DNA from: Planomicrobium okeanokoites
Lineage (GTDB): Bacteria > Bacillota > Bacilli > Bacillales_A > Planococcaceae
DNA: 64,000 bases
Direction: 5' to 3'
NCBI RefSeq assembly: GCF_003428875.1
Contig: NZ_QQRS01000008.1
Span: 1-64,000, forward strand
How positions within the stretch are numbered: the stretch's first letter is position 1; each line of letters begins with the position of its first letter. Below, in pieces: positions 33,938 to 43,091 of the stretch. The notes beneath the pieces are model-generated. The model was given only the letters and a program-made list of their open reading frames with translations, made no database searches and had not been told where the DNA came from. A program made the translations under genes and the position numbers.

Positions 33938-35386
33938 ATGCATCAGAAAAAGCTGGAAGATTACCGCGCCAAGCATCTGGACGAAATGACAATAGCCCAA
34001 ATGCAGGAAGAAATGCAGGCGGGGAATATAACTTCTGAAGATTTGGTTTTGATGTATAAGGAGAATATCTCATTGCGAGATAAAAACATTCACGCGATTA
34101 TTGAAATCAATCCGGATGCTTTGCAAATCGCACAAGCACTGGATTTTGAACGCCAACGGAAAGGTGCGCGCGGTCCTATGCACGGGATTCCGATTGTTGT
34201 GAAGGACAATATGGATACCGGTGATAAGATGCATACCAGTGCCGGTTCCCTGGCGCTTGAAAACCATTATGCCCAGAAAGATGCATTTCTGATTGAAAAA
34301 CTGCGTAAAGCAGGCGCAGTGATTATCGGCAAGACAAACATGACTGAGTGGGCAAACTTCATGTCGGACAAAATGACAAATGGCTACAGCTCCCGGGGTG
34401 GCCAGGTGAATAATCCTTACGGCGCTTTTGATGTCGGCGGCTCGAGTTCCGGTTCTGCCGCTGCAGTGGCTGCGAACCTTGCAGCAATAGGAGTCGGGAC
34501 GGAAACTTCCGGCTCCATTATAAATCCTGCTGCCCAGAACAGCATCGTCGGATTAAAGCCGACTGTCGGAATGATCAGCCGGCGGGGCATTATTCCTTTG
34601 TCACATACTCAGGACACGGCGGGCACATTAGGCCGGACAGTTGAAGATGCCGTCAATGCTTTTTCAGTTCTGATCGGCTACGATCCCGAAGATCCCATCA
34701 CCCGTATGTCAGCTGACTTTGAGACATATGAATGGAATGTCCATTTGAAAAAAGACGGCTTGAAAGGTGTAAAGCTGGCAGTCACACCTGAATTGTTCAA
34801 GGAGATAACCGATGAACAGCTGGAGCTGTTTGAGCAGGCGAAGAAGAAACTGAAAGAATGCGGTGCCGAAATTATCGAAGACGTGGACCTCGGTTCCAAT
34901 CAGGAAGACCTTGGCTTTGCGGTCCTGCTGCATGAATTCAAAGCGGACCTGAATGCCTATCTGGCAAAAACTGATCCGATGAATCCGATCAGAACGATGG
35001 ATGATGTGATAGCATTCAATAGTGAACACTCGGATAAAATGCTGAAGTTCGGCCAGAATCTTCTGGAGCAGGCAAATAATCTGACAGGGATGCTGACGGA
35101 AAAGGAATACGTGGAAGCCCTCGAGCGGAATCGCTTCCTCGCTGCAGAACAAGGCATCGATGCAACTTTGAAGGAAATCGGAGCTGACGCCATCATCCTT
35201 CCACAGGATTTCGGCTGTAATGTTGGAGCAGCTGCAGGTTTCCCGTCTATTACAGTGCCTTATGGCTTTACCGGTACCAGTGAACCATTCGGCCTGACCT
35301 TTTACGGTATCGCTTTCAGCGAACCCCGATTAATCGAATATGCTTTTGCATTTGAACAAGCTTCAAAAGGCAGAAGAAAACCATAG
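33938..35386 (+). CDS. Amidase (amidase-signature family)
   Basis: A 482-residue serine amidase related to GatA. The triad is Lys in VVKDNMDTG (about residue 83), cis-Ser in GGSSSGSAAAVAA and nucleophile Ser in GTETSGSIINPA (about 190). It is not in a tRNA-amidation context and a dedicated gatA is present at 24369, so it is likely a broad or specialised amide hydrolase. It starts at ATG 33938 after GGGAGG; the frame is open upstream to 33890 without a better site. No signal peptide. Confidence 0.88.
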   Translation: MHQKKLEDYRAKHLDEMTIAQMQEEMQAGNITSEDLVLMYKENISLRDKNIHAIIEINPDALQIAQALDFERQRKGARGPMHGIPIVVKDNMDTGDKMHTSAGSLALENHYAQKDAFLIEKLRKAGAVIIGKTNMTEWANFMSDKMTNGYSSRGGQVNNPYGAFDVGGSSSGSAAAVAANLAAIGVGTETSGSIINPAAQNSIVGLKPTVGMISRRGIIPLSHTQDTAGTLGRTVEDAVNAFSVLIGYDPEDPITRMSADFETYEWNVHLKKDGLKGVKLAVTPELFKEITDEQLELFEQAKKKLKECGAEIIEDVDLGSNQEDLGFAVLLHEFKADLNAYLAKTDPMNPIRTMDDVIAFNSEHSDKMLKFGQNLLEQANNLTGMLTEKEYVEALERNRFLAAEQGIDATLKEIGADAIILPQDFGCNVGAAAGFPSITVPYGFTGTSEPFGLTFYGIAFSEPRLIEYAFAFEQASKGRRKP

Positions 35387-35390
35387 AATA

Positions 35391-35423
35391 AGGACGGCCC
35401 GATTTAAGGGCTGTCCTTTTTCT
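35391..35423 (+). terminator. Terminator after the amidase gene
   Basis: AGGACGGCCC and GGGCTGTCCT arms around a seven-base loop, then TTTT. Confidence 0.88.
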
Positions 35424-35431
35424 ATGGCTAT

Positions 35432-36289
35432 TTACAGCTTGGCAAGTTTTTTCCAAACCTGTTCAAGTAAAATCATGAGATCCGACTCATGTTCCGGCTG
35501 TTTGGCGAGTGTGCCCAAAACGCTTTCCACTAATGCTTTGCGTGGCGCTTGCTCCCTCAATTCTTCCGCAAGGAACAGGACCAGTTGACGTGAACCATGT
35601 TCTTCCTCAAAAGCTTGGCTGCAGGTTTCGAGCTGCTGTGCCAGTTCTTCAATTGAAAGGTTATCCGATGTTTTTTCAGTATAGACGGTTGGCGCCGATA
35701 TAAATCGTTCACCGGATTTTATTTGATCCGAAATGGTGATTTGCAATCGGTTGATGACGAAGGCGGCTAACTTCTTCGTTGGAAGATCCTCATCCGTAGT
35801 CAATTGCCAGATATTGACGAGCTGCTGGATCGACCCGTGTACAGCGGCGGCATTATCCAATGCATAGGGAGCGGCTTTAACGCCATGGACATCAATAATG
35901 CGCGAGGTGATCCAATCCAGTTCTTTCCGGTAAGTGTTCTTAGCGAAATCTTTCAGCTCTTTGTCCTGGGAATAGAAAATGCTTTCATATAATGAAAAAA
36001 GATTTTTCTCGCGGTTCATTTGAATTCTCACACACAGCTGCTCCGCCAATACTTCCGGATCATCCACCGGCTTTCCGGCAGCGGCTTCCATCCGTTTCTG
36101 CCTTATTTCATTGGCGACAGATTCCATGATGGCAATCAGACATTCCGTTTTGGAAGTGAAATAATTATAGAATGTTCCCTTGGATATGCCGGCTTCATCA
36201 AGAATATCCTGAATGGAAGTGGAATTATAGCCCTGCTGGATGAAAAGGGAGTATGCGGCGTCCAGTATATTTTGTTTTTTTCGATTCAT
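35432..36289 (-). CDS. TetR family transcriptional regulator
   Basis: A 285-residue regulator. The N-terminal TetR domain (about residues 3-50) includes ILDAAYSLFIQQGYNSTSIQDI and the helix-turn-helix ending KGTFYNYFTSKTEC. The ligand domain is long for the family (usually about 190-220 residues in total), with an extra C-terminal helical region. Start ATG 36289 is preceded by AAAGGTGA; ATG at 36310 has no site. It is divergent from an MFS efflux gene, its likely target, and the same operator-like motif occurs at both promoters. Confidence 0.88.
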   Translation of the reverse strand: MNRKKQNILDAAYSLFIQQGYNSTSIQDILDEAGISKGTFYNYFTSKTECLIAIMESVANEIRQKRMEAAAGKPVDDPEVLAEQLCVRIQMNREKNLFSLYESIFYSQDKELKDFAKNTYRKELDWITSRIIDVHGVKAAPYALDNAAAVHGSIQQLVNIWQLTTDEDLPTKKLAAFVINRLQITISDQIKSGERFISAPTVYTEKTSDNLSIEELAQQLETCSQAFEEEHGSRQLVLFLAEELREQAPRKALVESVLGTLAKQPEHESDLMILLEQVWKKLAKL

Positions 36290-36321
36290 TTTACTCACCT
36301 TTATACTCATAGTCTATGTTT

Positions 36322-36350
36322 AGAATACCTGTACCTGGCTGATTAAGCAA
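36322..36350 (-). promoter_or_regulatory. Promoter of the TetR gene with operator-like motif
   Basis: Read on the minus strand: TTGCTT (36350-36345), a 17-base spacer, then TATTCT (36327-36322). The motif TACAGGTAT (36333-36325) overlaps the -10. Confidence 0.7.
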
Positions 36351-36377
36351 TGAAAATAAACAGCCGGTATATTTTTG

Positions 36378-36406
36378 TTGATAAATATATACTACAGGTA
36401 TAGAAT
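36378..36406 (+). promoter_or_regulatory. Promoter of the MFS gene with operator-like motif
   Basis: TTGATA (36378-36383), 17-base spacer, TAGAAT (36401-36406). The motif TACAGGTAT occupies 36393-36401, touching the -10 in the same relative place as in the divergent TetR promoter. This suggests that the TetR protein represses both genes. Confidence 0.72.
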
Positions 36407-36465
36407 AATGAAATGGAGATTGAGGAAAACAAATTCAGCATGAAATATATGGAGGAAGAAAGAAA

Positions 36466-37938
36466 ATGACCGAACAGAAAAAACCGCCTTACGGCATAAT
36501 CGCAATATTATTTACAGGGGCATTTGTAGCGATTTTCAACCAGACATTATTGAATATCGCATTGCCTGAAATCATGGCGGATTTTGGCATAAAAGCAGCT
36601 ACCGCCCAGTGGCTGGTCACTGGATATATGCTGGTCAACGGGATATTGATACCGGCCAGCGCCTATTTTATCCAGCGCTTTTCAAATCGCTCGATCTTTA
36701 TCGTTGCAATGTCGTTGTTCTCACTGGGGACATTGATCGCTGCGCTGGCACCGACTTTTGCTTTCCTTTTGGCCGGACGCCTTTTGCAGGCTTCCGGTGC
36801 TGCATTGATGATGCCGCTTTTGATGAACGTTATGCTCGCTGCATTTCCTGTTGAAAAACGTGGGACAGCAATGGGATACTTCGGGCTGGTCATGGTTGTC
36901 GCACCAGCAATCGGTCCGACCTTATCAGGGTATATCGTTCAAAATTATGACTGGCGGGTGCTTTTTTTCATCGTATTGCCGGTTGCGTTGATTCCTTTAC
37001 TGCTTGGGATTTTCAAATTAAAGAACTTAACCTTCCAGAACCGGGAAATTTCACTCGATAAATTTTCACTGGTTTTATCAAGCTTAGGTTTTGGCGGCAT
37101 TTTGTACGGCTTCAGTTCGGCTGGCACAATGGGCTGGTCCGACCCTGTCGTCTACCTGACAATTGCCGTCGGTCTGGCATCATTGGTGCTCTTCGCGCTG
37201 CGCCAGTTGAAATTGGAAGAGCCGCTGCTCGAGATCCGCATCTATAAATATCCGATGTTCGCATTGTCGTCAGTCATTTCAATTGTCTTGTCGATGTCGA
37301 TGTTCTCTGCGATGATCCTGATGCCGATTTATATTCAGACCATCAAAGGGATTTCACCGATCAACTCAGGATTATTGATGCTGCCCGGTGCCTTGATCAT
37401 GGGAATGATGTCTCCGATCACCGGCCGACTGTTTGATAAATGGGGAGCTAAAGTCTTGGCGATTCCGGGTTTGTCACTTGTCGTCATCACAACATATCTG
37501 TTCAGCCAGTTATCATTGGATACAAGCTATTGGCAGATCATGATCATCTATTCCATCCGGATGCTCGGCATTTCATTGGTCATGATGCCGGTCATGACCA
37601 ATGGCTTGAATACGTTGCCGATGAAAGCATATCCACACGGGACGGCCATCAATAATACACTGCAGCAGGTGTCAGGAGCAATCGGCTCCGCATTCCTGAT
37701 CACGTTGATGAATACACGCACCGAGTCAGCCGCAGCCGATTTGATGGCGAATGGAACAGCACCGGAAAGCATTGTGAACATGGCGATGCTGGAAGGGATC
37801 AATTTTTCATTTTTTGTTTCTACATTCATCGCATTAACTGCATTGCTTTTGGCGCTGTTTATCAAAAAGCCGCAGCGTCCCGTAACCGAACAGGAAAAGG
37901 ACATTGTCTATACCCGCCAGGAAGCAACAGAATCCTGA
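36466..37938 (+). CDS. MFS drug efflux transporter, DHA2 (14-TMS) type
   Basis: A 490-residue membrane protein with about 14 hydrophobic segments. The first helix carries FNQTLLNIALPEIM, a DHA2 motif (D1-like), and the loop after helix 2/3 and helix 4 (LLAGRLLQASGAALMMPL) and helix 5 (GLVMVVAPAIGPTLSGY, motif C of antiporters) mark proton-coupled export. It is close in type to LmrB/EmrB. The divergent TetR gene and shared operator motif suggest substrate-induced expression. The substrate is unknown. Confidence 0.88.
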   Translation: MTEQKKPPYGIIAILFTGAFVAIFNQTLLNIALPEIMADFGIKAATAQWLVTGYMLVNGILIPASAYFIQRFSNRSIFIVAMSLFSLGTLIAALAPTFAFLLAGRLLQASGAALMMPLLMNVMLAAFPVEKRGTAMGYFGLVMVVAPAIGPTLSGYIVQNYDWRVLFFIVLPVALIPLLLGIFKLKNLTFQNREISLDKFSLVLSSLGFGGILYGFSSAGTMGWSDPVVYLTIAVGLASLVLFALRQLKLEEPLLEIRIYKYPMFALSSVISIVLSMSMFSAMILMPIYIQTIKGISPINSGLLMLPGALIMGMMSPITGRLFDKWGAKVLAIPGLSLVVITTYLFSQLSLDTSYWQIMIIYSIRMLGISLVMMPVMTNGLNTLPMKAYPHGTAINNTLQQVSGAIGSAFLITLMNTRTESAAADLMANGTAPESIVNMAMLEGINFSFFVSTFIALTALLLALFIKKPQRPVTEQEKDIVYTRQEATES

Positions 37939-37942
37939 TTTT

Positions 37943-37980
37943 CAAACCGCTCCGACAGTTGGAGCGGTTTTGTTTATTTT
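37943..37980 (+). terminator. Terminator after the MFS efflux gene
   Basis: AAACCGCTCC and GGAGCGGTTT arms, seven-base loop, then a T-rich tail. Confidence 0.9.
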
Positions 37981-38071
37981 ACAGGAATCAAGCAAGTCCA
38001 ATTCAGCAAAAAAAGGCGTTAGACCGCCAAATATGGTACACTGTAAGCATTGAAGAGAAGGTGGAATTAAA

Positions 38072-39229
38072 ATGACATTTATAGAAGAATTAAAGCCAGT
38101 GTGGCAGGAAAAATGGAAAAAAACAGGTTTTGAATCAATTATGCCGATCCAGGAGCAGATGATTCCAGAGATGCTGGCCGGCAATGATATCCTGGCGCAA
38201 TCACCGACAGGGTCAGGTAAAACATTGGCGTACTTACTGCCGATTTTAGAACGGGTCAATCCCGAAAAAGCAGCGACACAGGCCATGATCATCGCCCCTT
38301 CCCAGGAGTTGTCGATGCAGATCGTCAATGTGCTGAGAGAGTGGACAGAAGGTACAGATGTCACCGTTGCCCAATTGATCGGCGGAGCCAATATGCAGCG
38401 CCAACTGGAAAAATTGAAGAAGAAACCGATTATTGTGGTGGGTACACCGGGCCGCTTGAATGAGCTTGTCAAAAGCAAGAAGCTGAAAATGCATGAAATC
38501 CGTATTCTGGTCCTGGATGAAGGGGATCAATTGATGGCGCGCGAGCATCGTAATGTGATGAAAGCGCTGATTGAAAAAACACAGACTGAAAGACAGCTCG
38601 TTCTGGTATCCGCAACAATAACCGAAGAAGTGGAGCTGGTCGCCGACCGTCTGATGCAACACCCTACACGCCTTCAAGTCACAGCTGCGGATATGCCGAT
38701 GCAGGGCAAAGTGACGCATTCATTCATCAAAGTGGACGAACGCGATAAGACGGATCTATTGCGCCGTATTTCGCACATCGACAATGTCAAAGCGCTGGCA
38801 TTCGTCAATAATCTCGATCAGCTGCTGATGAAGGAAAATAAATTGAAATTCCGTGACACTAAAATAGTGACCTTGCATTCTGAAATGAATAAAGAAGAAC
38901 GAAAAGGGGCACTGGACGCATTCCGCAAAGGGGAAGTTTCGGTTCTTATCGCGACAGAGGTCGCCGCACGCGGACTCGATATCGATTCTGTGACACATGT
39001 TATCCATGTGGATGTGCCCAAAACAATCGACCAGTATCTTCATCGGTCAGGACGGACAGGGAGAGCCGGAAAAGACGGTGAAGTATTGACGCTATTAGCT
39101 TATCAGGATGAAAGACACTATAAAAAATTCACGAAGGACTTGCCATCGAAGCCTGTTCAGAAAATCATGCATGGCGGAGAATTGATTGAAGGGTCAAGCA
39201 AGACTGTGAACACAAAGGGGAAAAAATAA
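38072..39229 (+). CDS. DEAD-box RNA helicase (short, YfmL-like)
   Basis: A 385-residue helicase with the two RecA-like domains and almost no extension. Motifs: Q motif near PIQEQMIPE, motif I SPTGSGKTLAY (about residues 47-57), motif II VLDEGDQ (Gly in place of Ala of DEAD), motif III SATI, and motif VI HRSGRTGRAG (about 327-336). The lack of a C-terminal RNA-binding domain resembles YfmL of Bacillus subtilis, which acts in ribosome biogenesis in the cold; this role is inferred. Its stop overlaps the start of the aminopeptidase gene by one base. Confidence 0.88.
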   Translation: MTFIEELKPVWQEKWKKTGFESIMPIQEQMIPEMLAGNDILAQSPTGSGKTLAYLLPILERVNPEKAATQAMIIAPSQELSMQIVNVLREWTEGTDVTVAQLIGGANMQRQLEKLKKKPIIVVGTPGRLNELVKSKKLKMHEIRILVLDEGDQLMAREHRNVMKALIEKTQTERQLVLVSATITEEVELVADRLMQHPTRLQVTAADMPMQGKVTHSFIKVDERDKTDLLRRISHIDNVKALAFVNNLDQLLMKENKLKFRDTKIVTLHSEMNKEERKGALDAFRKGEVSVLIATEVAARGLDIDSVTHVIHVDVPKTIDQYLHRSGRTGRAGKDGEVLTLLAYQDERHYKKFTKDLPSKPVQKIMHGGELIEGSSKTVNTKGKK

Positions 39230-40458
39230 TGGATTTTCAGAAGAAAATGGAGCAGTATGCGGAGTTGACCGTATACGTTGGACTTAATGTCCAAAAGGAT
39301 CAGCACGTTCTAATCAACACCACGACAGACACAATCGATTTCACACGTCTGGTTGTAAAGAAAGCCTATGAAGCCGGTGCGAAAAATGTACACGTAAATT
39401 ATTCCGATCCAGTACAGACACGCACCCATTATGAACTTGCGCCTGATGAGGCATTTACGGAATATCCGGAATGGTCGGTCTTGCAGCGGGACGAAATTAT
39501 TGAAAAAGGCGGTTCATTCTTGTGGATCGATGCGGAAGATCCGGATTTATTGACCGGTATCCCAGCCAAACGTTTATCGAACTCACAAAAAGCAGCAGGC
39601 AAGGCATTGGCCAGATACCGCCAGGCAGTCGGTTCCGATAAAATCGCCTGGTCGATTGTGGCAATCCCCTCAGAAAAATGGGCTGCCAAAGTCTATCCGG
39701 ATCTAGCACCTGAACAGCAGATTGAAGCTCTTTGGGAAGCAATATTCAAAACCGTGCGAATCGGGGGCGGAGACGCTGTAGCATTGTGGAAGGAACATAT
39801 CGATTTTCTTGAGAAACGCGCTGCCCAATTAAATGATCATCGTTTTGTAAAACTGCAGTATTCCGCTCCTGGCACTGATCTTACAATCGAGTTGCCAGAC
39901 AAGCATATCTGGATGTCTGGCGCTTCCAAAACGCCGCAAGGCAATCCGTTCATCGCGAATATGCCGACAGAGGAAGTTTATACAGTTCCATTAAAAAATG
40001 GAGTCAACGGTTTTGTCCGTAATACAAAGCCATTTGTTTATCAAGGCAACATCATCGATGGATTCACACTGACCTTCGAAAATGGCAAAATCGTTAAAGC
40101 TGAAGCTGAAACAGGTGAAGAGCTGTTAAATGAAATGATCAGTTCTGATGAAGGCGCAGCTTATCTCGGCGAAGTGGCATTGGTGCCGCACCAGTCGCCA
40201 ATTTCAGATTCAGGCCTGTTATTCTTCAATACTTTATTTGATGAAAACGCCTCAAACCACTTGGCAATCGGCGATTCCTATCCGACATGCTACGAGGGCG
40301 CACGCGATCTTGAGCGTGAGCAATTGGAAGAGCTGGGATTGAATACGTCCATTGTCCATGAAGACTTTATGATCGGCAGTGCTGAAATGGATATCGATGG
40401 CGTCACTGCAGATGGATCGAAGATTCCGGTTTTCCGAAAAGGCAACTGGGCATTCTAA
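39229..40458 (+). CDS. M29 family aminopeptidase (copy 1)
   Basis: A 409-residue metallo-aminopeptidase of the AmpS/PepS/aminopeptidase T family. Metal-site segments are PTEEVYTVP (about residues 242-250), LGEVALVPH, DENASNHLAIG (His) and HEDFMIGSAEMDIDG (His and Asp), so the two-metal site is complete. It starts at the stop of the helicase gene and probably shares its transcript. A paralogue lies at 50773-52005. Confidence 0.92.
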   Translation: MDFQKKMEQYAELTVYVGLNVQKDQHVLINTTTDTIDFTRLVVKKAYEAGAKNVHVNYSDPVQTRTHYELAPDEAFTEYPEWSVLQRDEIIEKGGSFLWIDAEDPDLLTGIPAKRLSNSQKAAGKALARYRQAVGSDKIAWSIVAIPSEKWAAKVYPDLAPEQQIEALWEAIFKTVRIGGGDAVALWKEHIDFLEKRAAQLNDHRFVKLQYSAPGTDLTIELPDKHIWMSGASKTPQGNPFIANMPTEEVYTVPLKNGVNGFVRNTKPFVYQGNIIDGFTLTFENGKIVKAEAETGEELLNEMISSDEGAAYLGEVALVPHQSPISDSGLLFFNTLFDENASNHLAIGDSYPTCYEGARDLEREQLEELGLNTSIVHEDFMIGSAEMDIDGVTADGSKIPVFRKGNWAF

Positions 40459-40470
40459 GAGGTGATAATA

Positions 40471-41421
40471 ATGAAAAAGACTGCAGCATTACTGCTGGCT
40501 GGGACCTTTGCAATCAGTATGGTGAATACAGCGGCAGCTGAAGTGAAAATTCCGGCTGCCTATATTGCGCTGGGTGATTCGCTCGCTGCCGGGCAGACAC
40601 CTGACAGCCAGATTGATGCTGGCTATGCTGATTTGATTGCACAGGAGCTGGGCCGGAACCAGCCGGTCGCATTGTTTTCGAAAGATCTCGCTTTCCCCGG
40701 ATTCACGACAGCAGATGTTCTGGAGCGTGTAGAGGAAGAAGAGACGAAGGAACTTCTGGCATCGGCAAATATCATTACATTGTCAGCAGGAGCCAATGAT
40801 CTGCTGCGGCTGGTCCAGGCGAATCCTGCTGACGGTTCACTTCAGTTCCAGCGCATCCAATCTGACTTTGCTTTGAATAAAGCCAGAAAAAATATTGCCG
40901 ATATATTGAATCGGCTAAATGAAGCTGCGCCAAACGCGGATGTATATGTCATGGGATATTATTTTGCCTACCCGCATGCTCGTGAGTCGCAGAAAGAAGG
41001 CATAGCTGAACAATTGGAGATCTTAAACAGGATACTCGAAAATGAAGCTGAAAAAGCGGATGCGATTTTTGTGTCAGTGGACGATGCATTCGGTGAAAAT
41101 GCGACATCAAAAGTGCCGAATCCAGGGGATGTCCATCCGAATTTAGAAGGCTACCAGGCAATGGCCAATGAATTTTTGGCAGAATACCGAAGTGGATGGA
41201 CGATCGAAAGCAGAGAGCTGCCTCAACCGAACCCTGTAAGTTTTGAAGAAATCCTGCAAGTGCAGGAAGAACAAGCGGATGAGAATCCTCAACCGGCTGC
41301 AGAAGGAGAAGAACCTGCAGAAGGTGAAGCCGAACAGACGGCGGATGATCAGTCTGCACAATTGTTTCCAAGTCTTCAATCGGATTATTTGGCTATAAGA
41401 ACAATCCTTCCAATAGTATAG
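40471..41421 (+). CDS. Secreted SGNH/GDSL hydrolase
   Basis: A 316-residue exported esterase-like protein. Residues 1-25 are a Sec signal peptide (MKKTAALLLAGTF... ending near AAA-E). Block I is ALGDSLAAG (about 37-45) with the nucleophile Ser, block III is SAGANDLL (about 108), and block V is DVHPNLEGY with catalytic Asp/His (about 228). A tail of about 55 residues, rich in Glu, Ala, Gln and Pro, follows the catalytic domain. ATG 40471 follows AGAGGTGAT. It lies 12 bases after the aminopeptidase gene and is likely in the same operon. The substrate is unknown (lipid, peptidoglycan acetyl or polysaccharide ester). Confidence 0.85.
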   Translation: MKKTAALLLAGTFAISMVNTAAAEVKIPAAYIALGDSLAAGQTPDSQIDAGYADLIAQELGRNQPVALFSKDLAFPGFTTADVLERVEEEETKELLASANIITLSAGANDLLRLVQANPADGSLQFQRIQSDFALNKARKNIADILNRLNEAAPNADVYVMGYYFAYPHARESQKEGIAEQLEILNRILENEAEKADAIFVSVDDAFGENATSKVPNPGDVHPNLEGYQAMANEFLAEYRSGWTIESRELPQPNPVSFEEILQVQEEQADENPQPAAEGEEPAEGEAEQTADDQSAQLFPSLQSDYLAIRTILPIV

Positions 41422-41426
41422 AACTA

Positions 41427-41466
41427 AAAAATCCCGCTACCTGAAATTAGGAAGCGGGATTTTTGC
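41427..41466. terminator. Bidirectional terminator
   Basis: AAAAAATCCCGCT and AGCGGGATTTTTG arms with an inner CCT/AGG pair give T-tracts on both strands. It serves the hydrolase gene on the plus strand and the small basic protein gene ending at 41467 on the minus strand. Confidence 0.9.
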
Positions 41467-41613
41467 TTATCTTTTTGTCTGTTTTGTTTTATACTGGCTG
41501 GTGTTTGTTTGAGCGTTGCTTTTGGCTTTCTTTTTATTCATGAATTTACGGATAACCGGATATGCTATAGGACCATATTTGATCGCTGTTCTTAATAATC
41601 TTCCTACTGCCAT
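41467..41613 (-). CDS. Small basic protein of unknown function
   Basis: A 48-residue protein starting at ATG 41613, behind GGAGCG. The N-terminal half (MAVGRLLRTAIKYGPIAYP) is amphipathic; the C-terminal half is rich in Lys, Asn, Gln and Thr (KFMNKKKAKSNAQ). Similar small proteins occur in Bacillales genomes, but I do not recognise a named family. It lies directly downstream of the M20 peptidase gene and may be read with it. Confidence 0.6.
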   Translation of the reverse strand: MAVGRLLRTAIKYGPIAYPVIRKFMNKKKAKSNAQTNTSQYKTKQTKR

Positions 41614-41682
41614 ATTTATCGCTCCATTCGTTTTAAAGATACTATTTAAATGCCCTTTTTCGGACTCCCTTAAACATGGCAC

Positions 41683-42756
41683 TTAACTTAAGGCATGAGT
41701 CACCAGAATGTCTTTATACTCATGGACACTTGAAATTTCCACGTATTCAGCATTGCCGTGCCAGTCATCGCCACTCGGGCCAAACTCGATCGCCCCTTCG
41801 CCTCCATTGACAGCGGCGTAATAGCGGGTATCTGCAGCACCATGCTGGCCGAACAGCACAGGGTCATTTCCGGTATTGCTCCGGATGCTTTCCTGCAAGG
41901 TCTGTATATATGGATTATCGGCTGTCGTTGTCAGCGCCGGTGTCGTGGAAGAACTTGATTTATAATCAAAATCGATTCCCAGTGTTTCACCGAGTTCAAC
42001 CATCTGATTCGTGATTTCTTTCGGATCCTGTCCCGGCATAAAGCGGATATCGTATGACATTTCACAAAGTTCGGGAACCACATTATAGCGCTTGCCGGCA
42101 TTGATGATGGCCAAGTTGACGGAAGGCTGCTCATAATATTCCGTGGATTCTTTGCGGAAAGGCAGTTCGCCCATCGCCATATGATATTTCATCGCTTGCT
42201 CGATGGCATTTACGCCTTCCCACGGCCGGCTGCCATGTGCGGGTTTGCCTTTGAATACCATATCCATATGCAGGATGCCTTTGGACTGGAGGCCAACTTT
42301 CAACCCTGTCGGCTCACCGCAAATGACGAAATTGCCGCTGTGTCCTTGGGAGACCAGCCATTCAGAAGTATTATGTCCGCCGATTTCCTCATCAGTGACG
42401 ATATGGAGATGGACTTCGCGCTCCAACTGATCCGGGTCAAGTTCGATAAATGCCTGCATCATAGCAGCGACGCCAGCTTTCATATCTGCTGAACCGCGGC
42501 CATACAAGCGGCCGAGCTCTTCCATCGGCGTAAATTGTTCATCATGACCGGGAACCACATCGACATGTCCATTCCAGACCAATTTTTCTGATCCTTGGCC
42601 TTTTTGGGCAGTCAGCATCAAAAACCCTTTGTTGTCGTGGACTTCAACCGCTTCACCATGTTCTTCGAGCCAGCGGGCGCAAAAAAGAAGAGCGTCATTG
42701 GCGCCTTCTTTGGTATCACTTTTAATTTTTATCAGCTCTTTCAATAATTCGATCAT
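41683..42756 (-). CDS. M20 family metallopeptidase (ArgE/DapE/CPG2-like)
   Basis: A 357-residue zinc peptidase or deacylase. Metal and catalytic motifs: WNGHVDVVPG (about residues 61-70, His and Asp), YGRGSADMKAG (about 85-95, bridging Asp), TDEEIGGHNTSEW (about 121-133, catalytic Glu pair), and a terminal FGQHGAADTRY region. A lid domain lies between. The exact substrate (succinyl-diaminopimelate, N-acyl amino acid or dipeptide) cannot be decided. ATG 42756 has no clear ribosome binding site; an in-frame stop lies just upstream, so the start cannot be far away. Confidence 0.82.
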   Translation of the reverse strand: MIELLKELIKIKSDTKEGANDALLFCARWLEEHGEAVEVHDNKGFLMLTAQKGQGSEKLVWNGHVDVVPGHDEQFTPMEELGRLYGRGSADMKAGVAAMMQAFIELDPDQLEREVHLHIVTDEEIGGHNTSEWLVSQGHSGNFVICGEPTGLKVGLQSKGILHMDMVFKGKPAHGSRPWEGVNAIEQAMKYHMAMGELPFRKESTEYYEQPSVNLAIINAGKRYNVVPELCEMSYDIRFMPGQDPKEITNQMVELGETLGIDFDYKSSSSTTPALTTTADNPYIQTLQESIRSNTGNDPVLFGQHGAADTRYYAAVNGGEGAIEFGPSGDDWHGNAEYVEISSVHEYKDILVTHALS

Positions 42757-42845
42757 ACGCGTGCAGCAGCAATTTCAGCTGCCTCCACCATCCTTTCTGT
42801 AACATTTACTTTCTCAATACCCTAATGGCTCCTGTTGAAACGAAC

Positions 42846-42874
42846 TTGCATACCATCTTTATGTCCGTTACAAT
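42846..42874 (+). promoter_or_regulatory. Promoter of the thiT leader
   Basis: TTGCAT (42846-42851), 17 bases, TACAAT (42869-42874). It is placed correctly to transcribe the TPP riboswitch starting near 42900. Confidence 0.78.
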
Positions 42875-42900
42875 ACAGATGTTAAGAAAATAACTGTATA

Positions 42901-42986
42901 CACCACAAGGGGAGCTTTTGCTGAGAGTGAACGGAACCGTTCTTACCCTTTGAACCTGTAAGTTAATACTTGCGCAGGGATGTGGA
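42901..42986 (+). ncRNA. TPP riboswitch (THI element)
   Basis: All THI-box elements are present in order: the 5' P1 strand CACCAC with GGGGAGC, the pyrimidine-sensing GCTGAGAGTG, the variable ACGG/CCGT stem, ACCCTTTGAACCTG, and TTAATACTTGCGCAGGGATGTGG closing P1. It controls the thiamine transporter gene downstream. Confidence 0.96.
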
Positions 42987-43002
42987 TGGAAACCTGCCCT
43001 TA

Positions 43003-43038
43003 TGCGGCGTCAGGGTCTATCCTGGCGCCGCTTTTCGT
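43003..43038 (+). terminator. Riboswitch terminator before thiT
   Basis: GCGGCG and CGCCGC arms with an inner CAGG/CCTG stem, then TTTTCGT. Expected to form when TPP is bound. Confidence 0.82.
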
Positions 43039-43091
43039 ATGGTTTTTATTGGCGGCCCTTCTGGTGATGTGCAAACATTAGGGAGGATATC

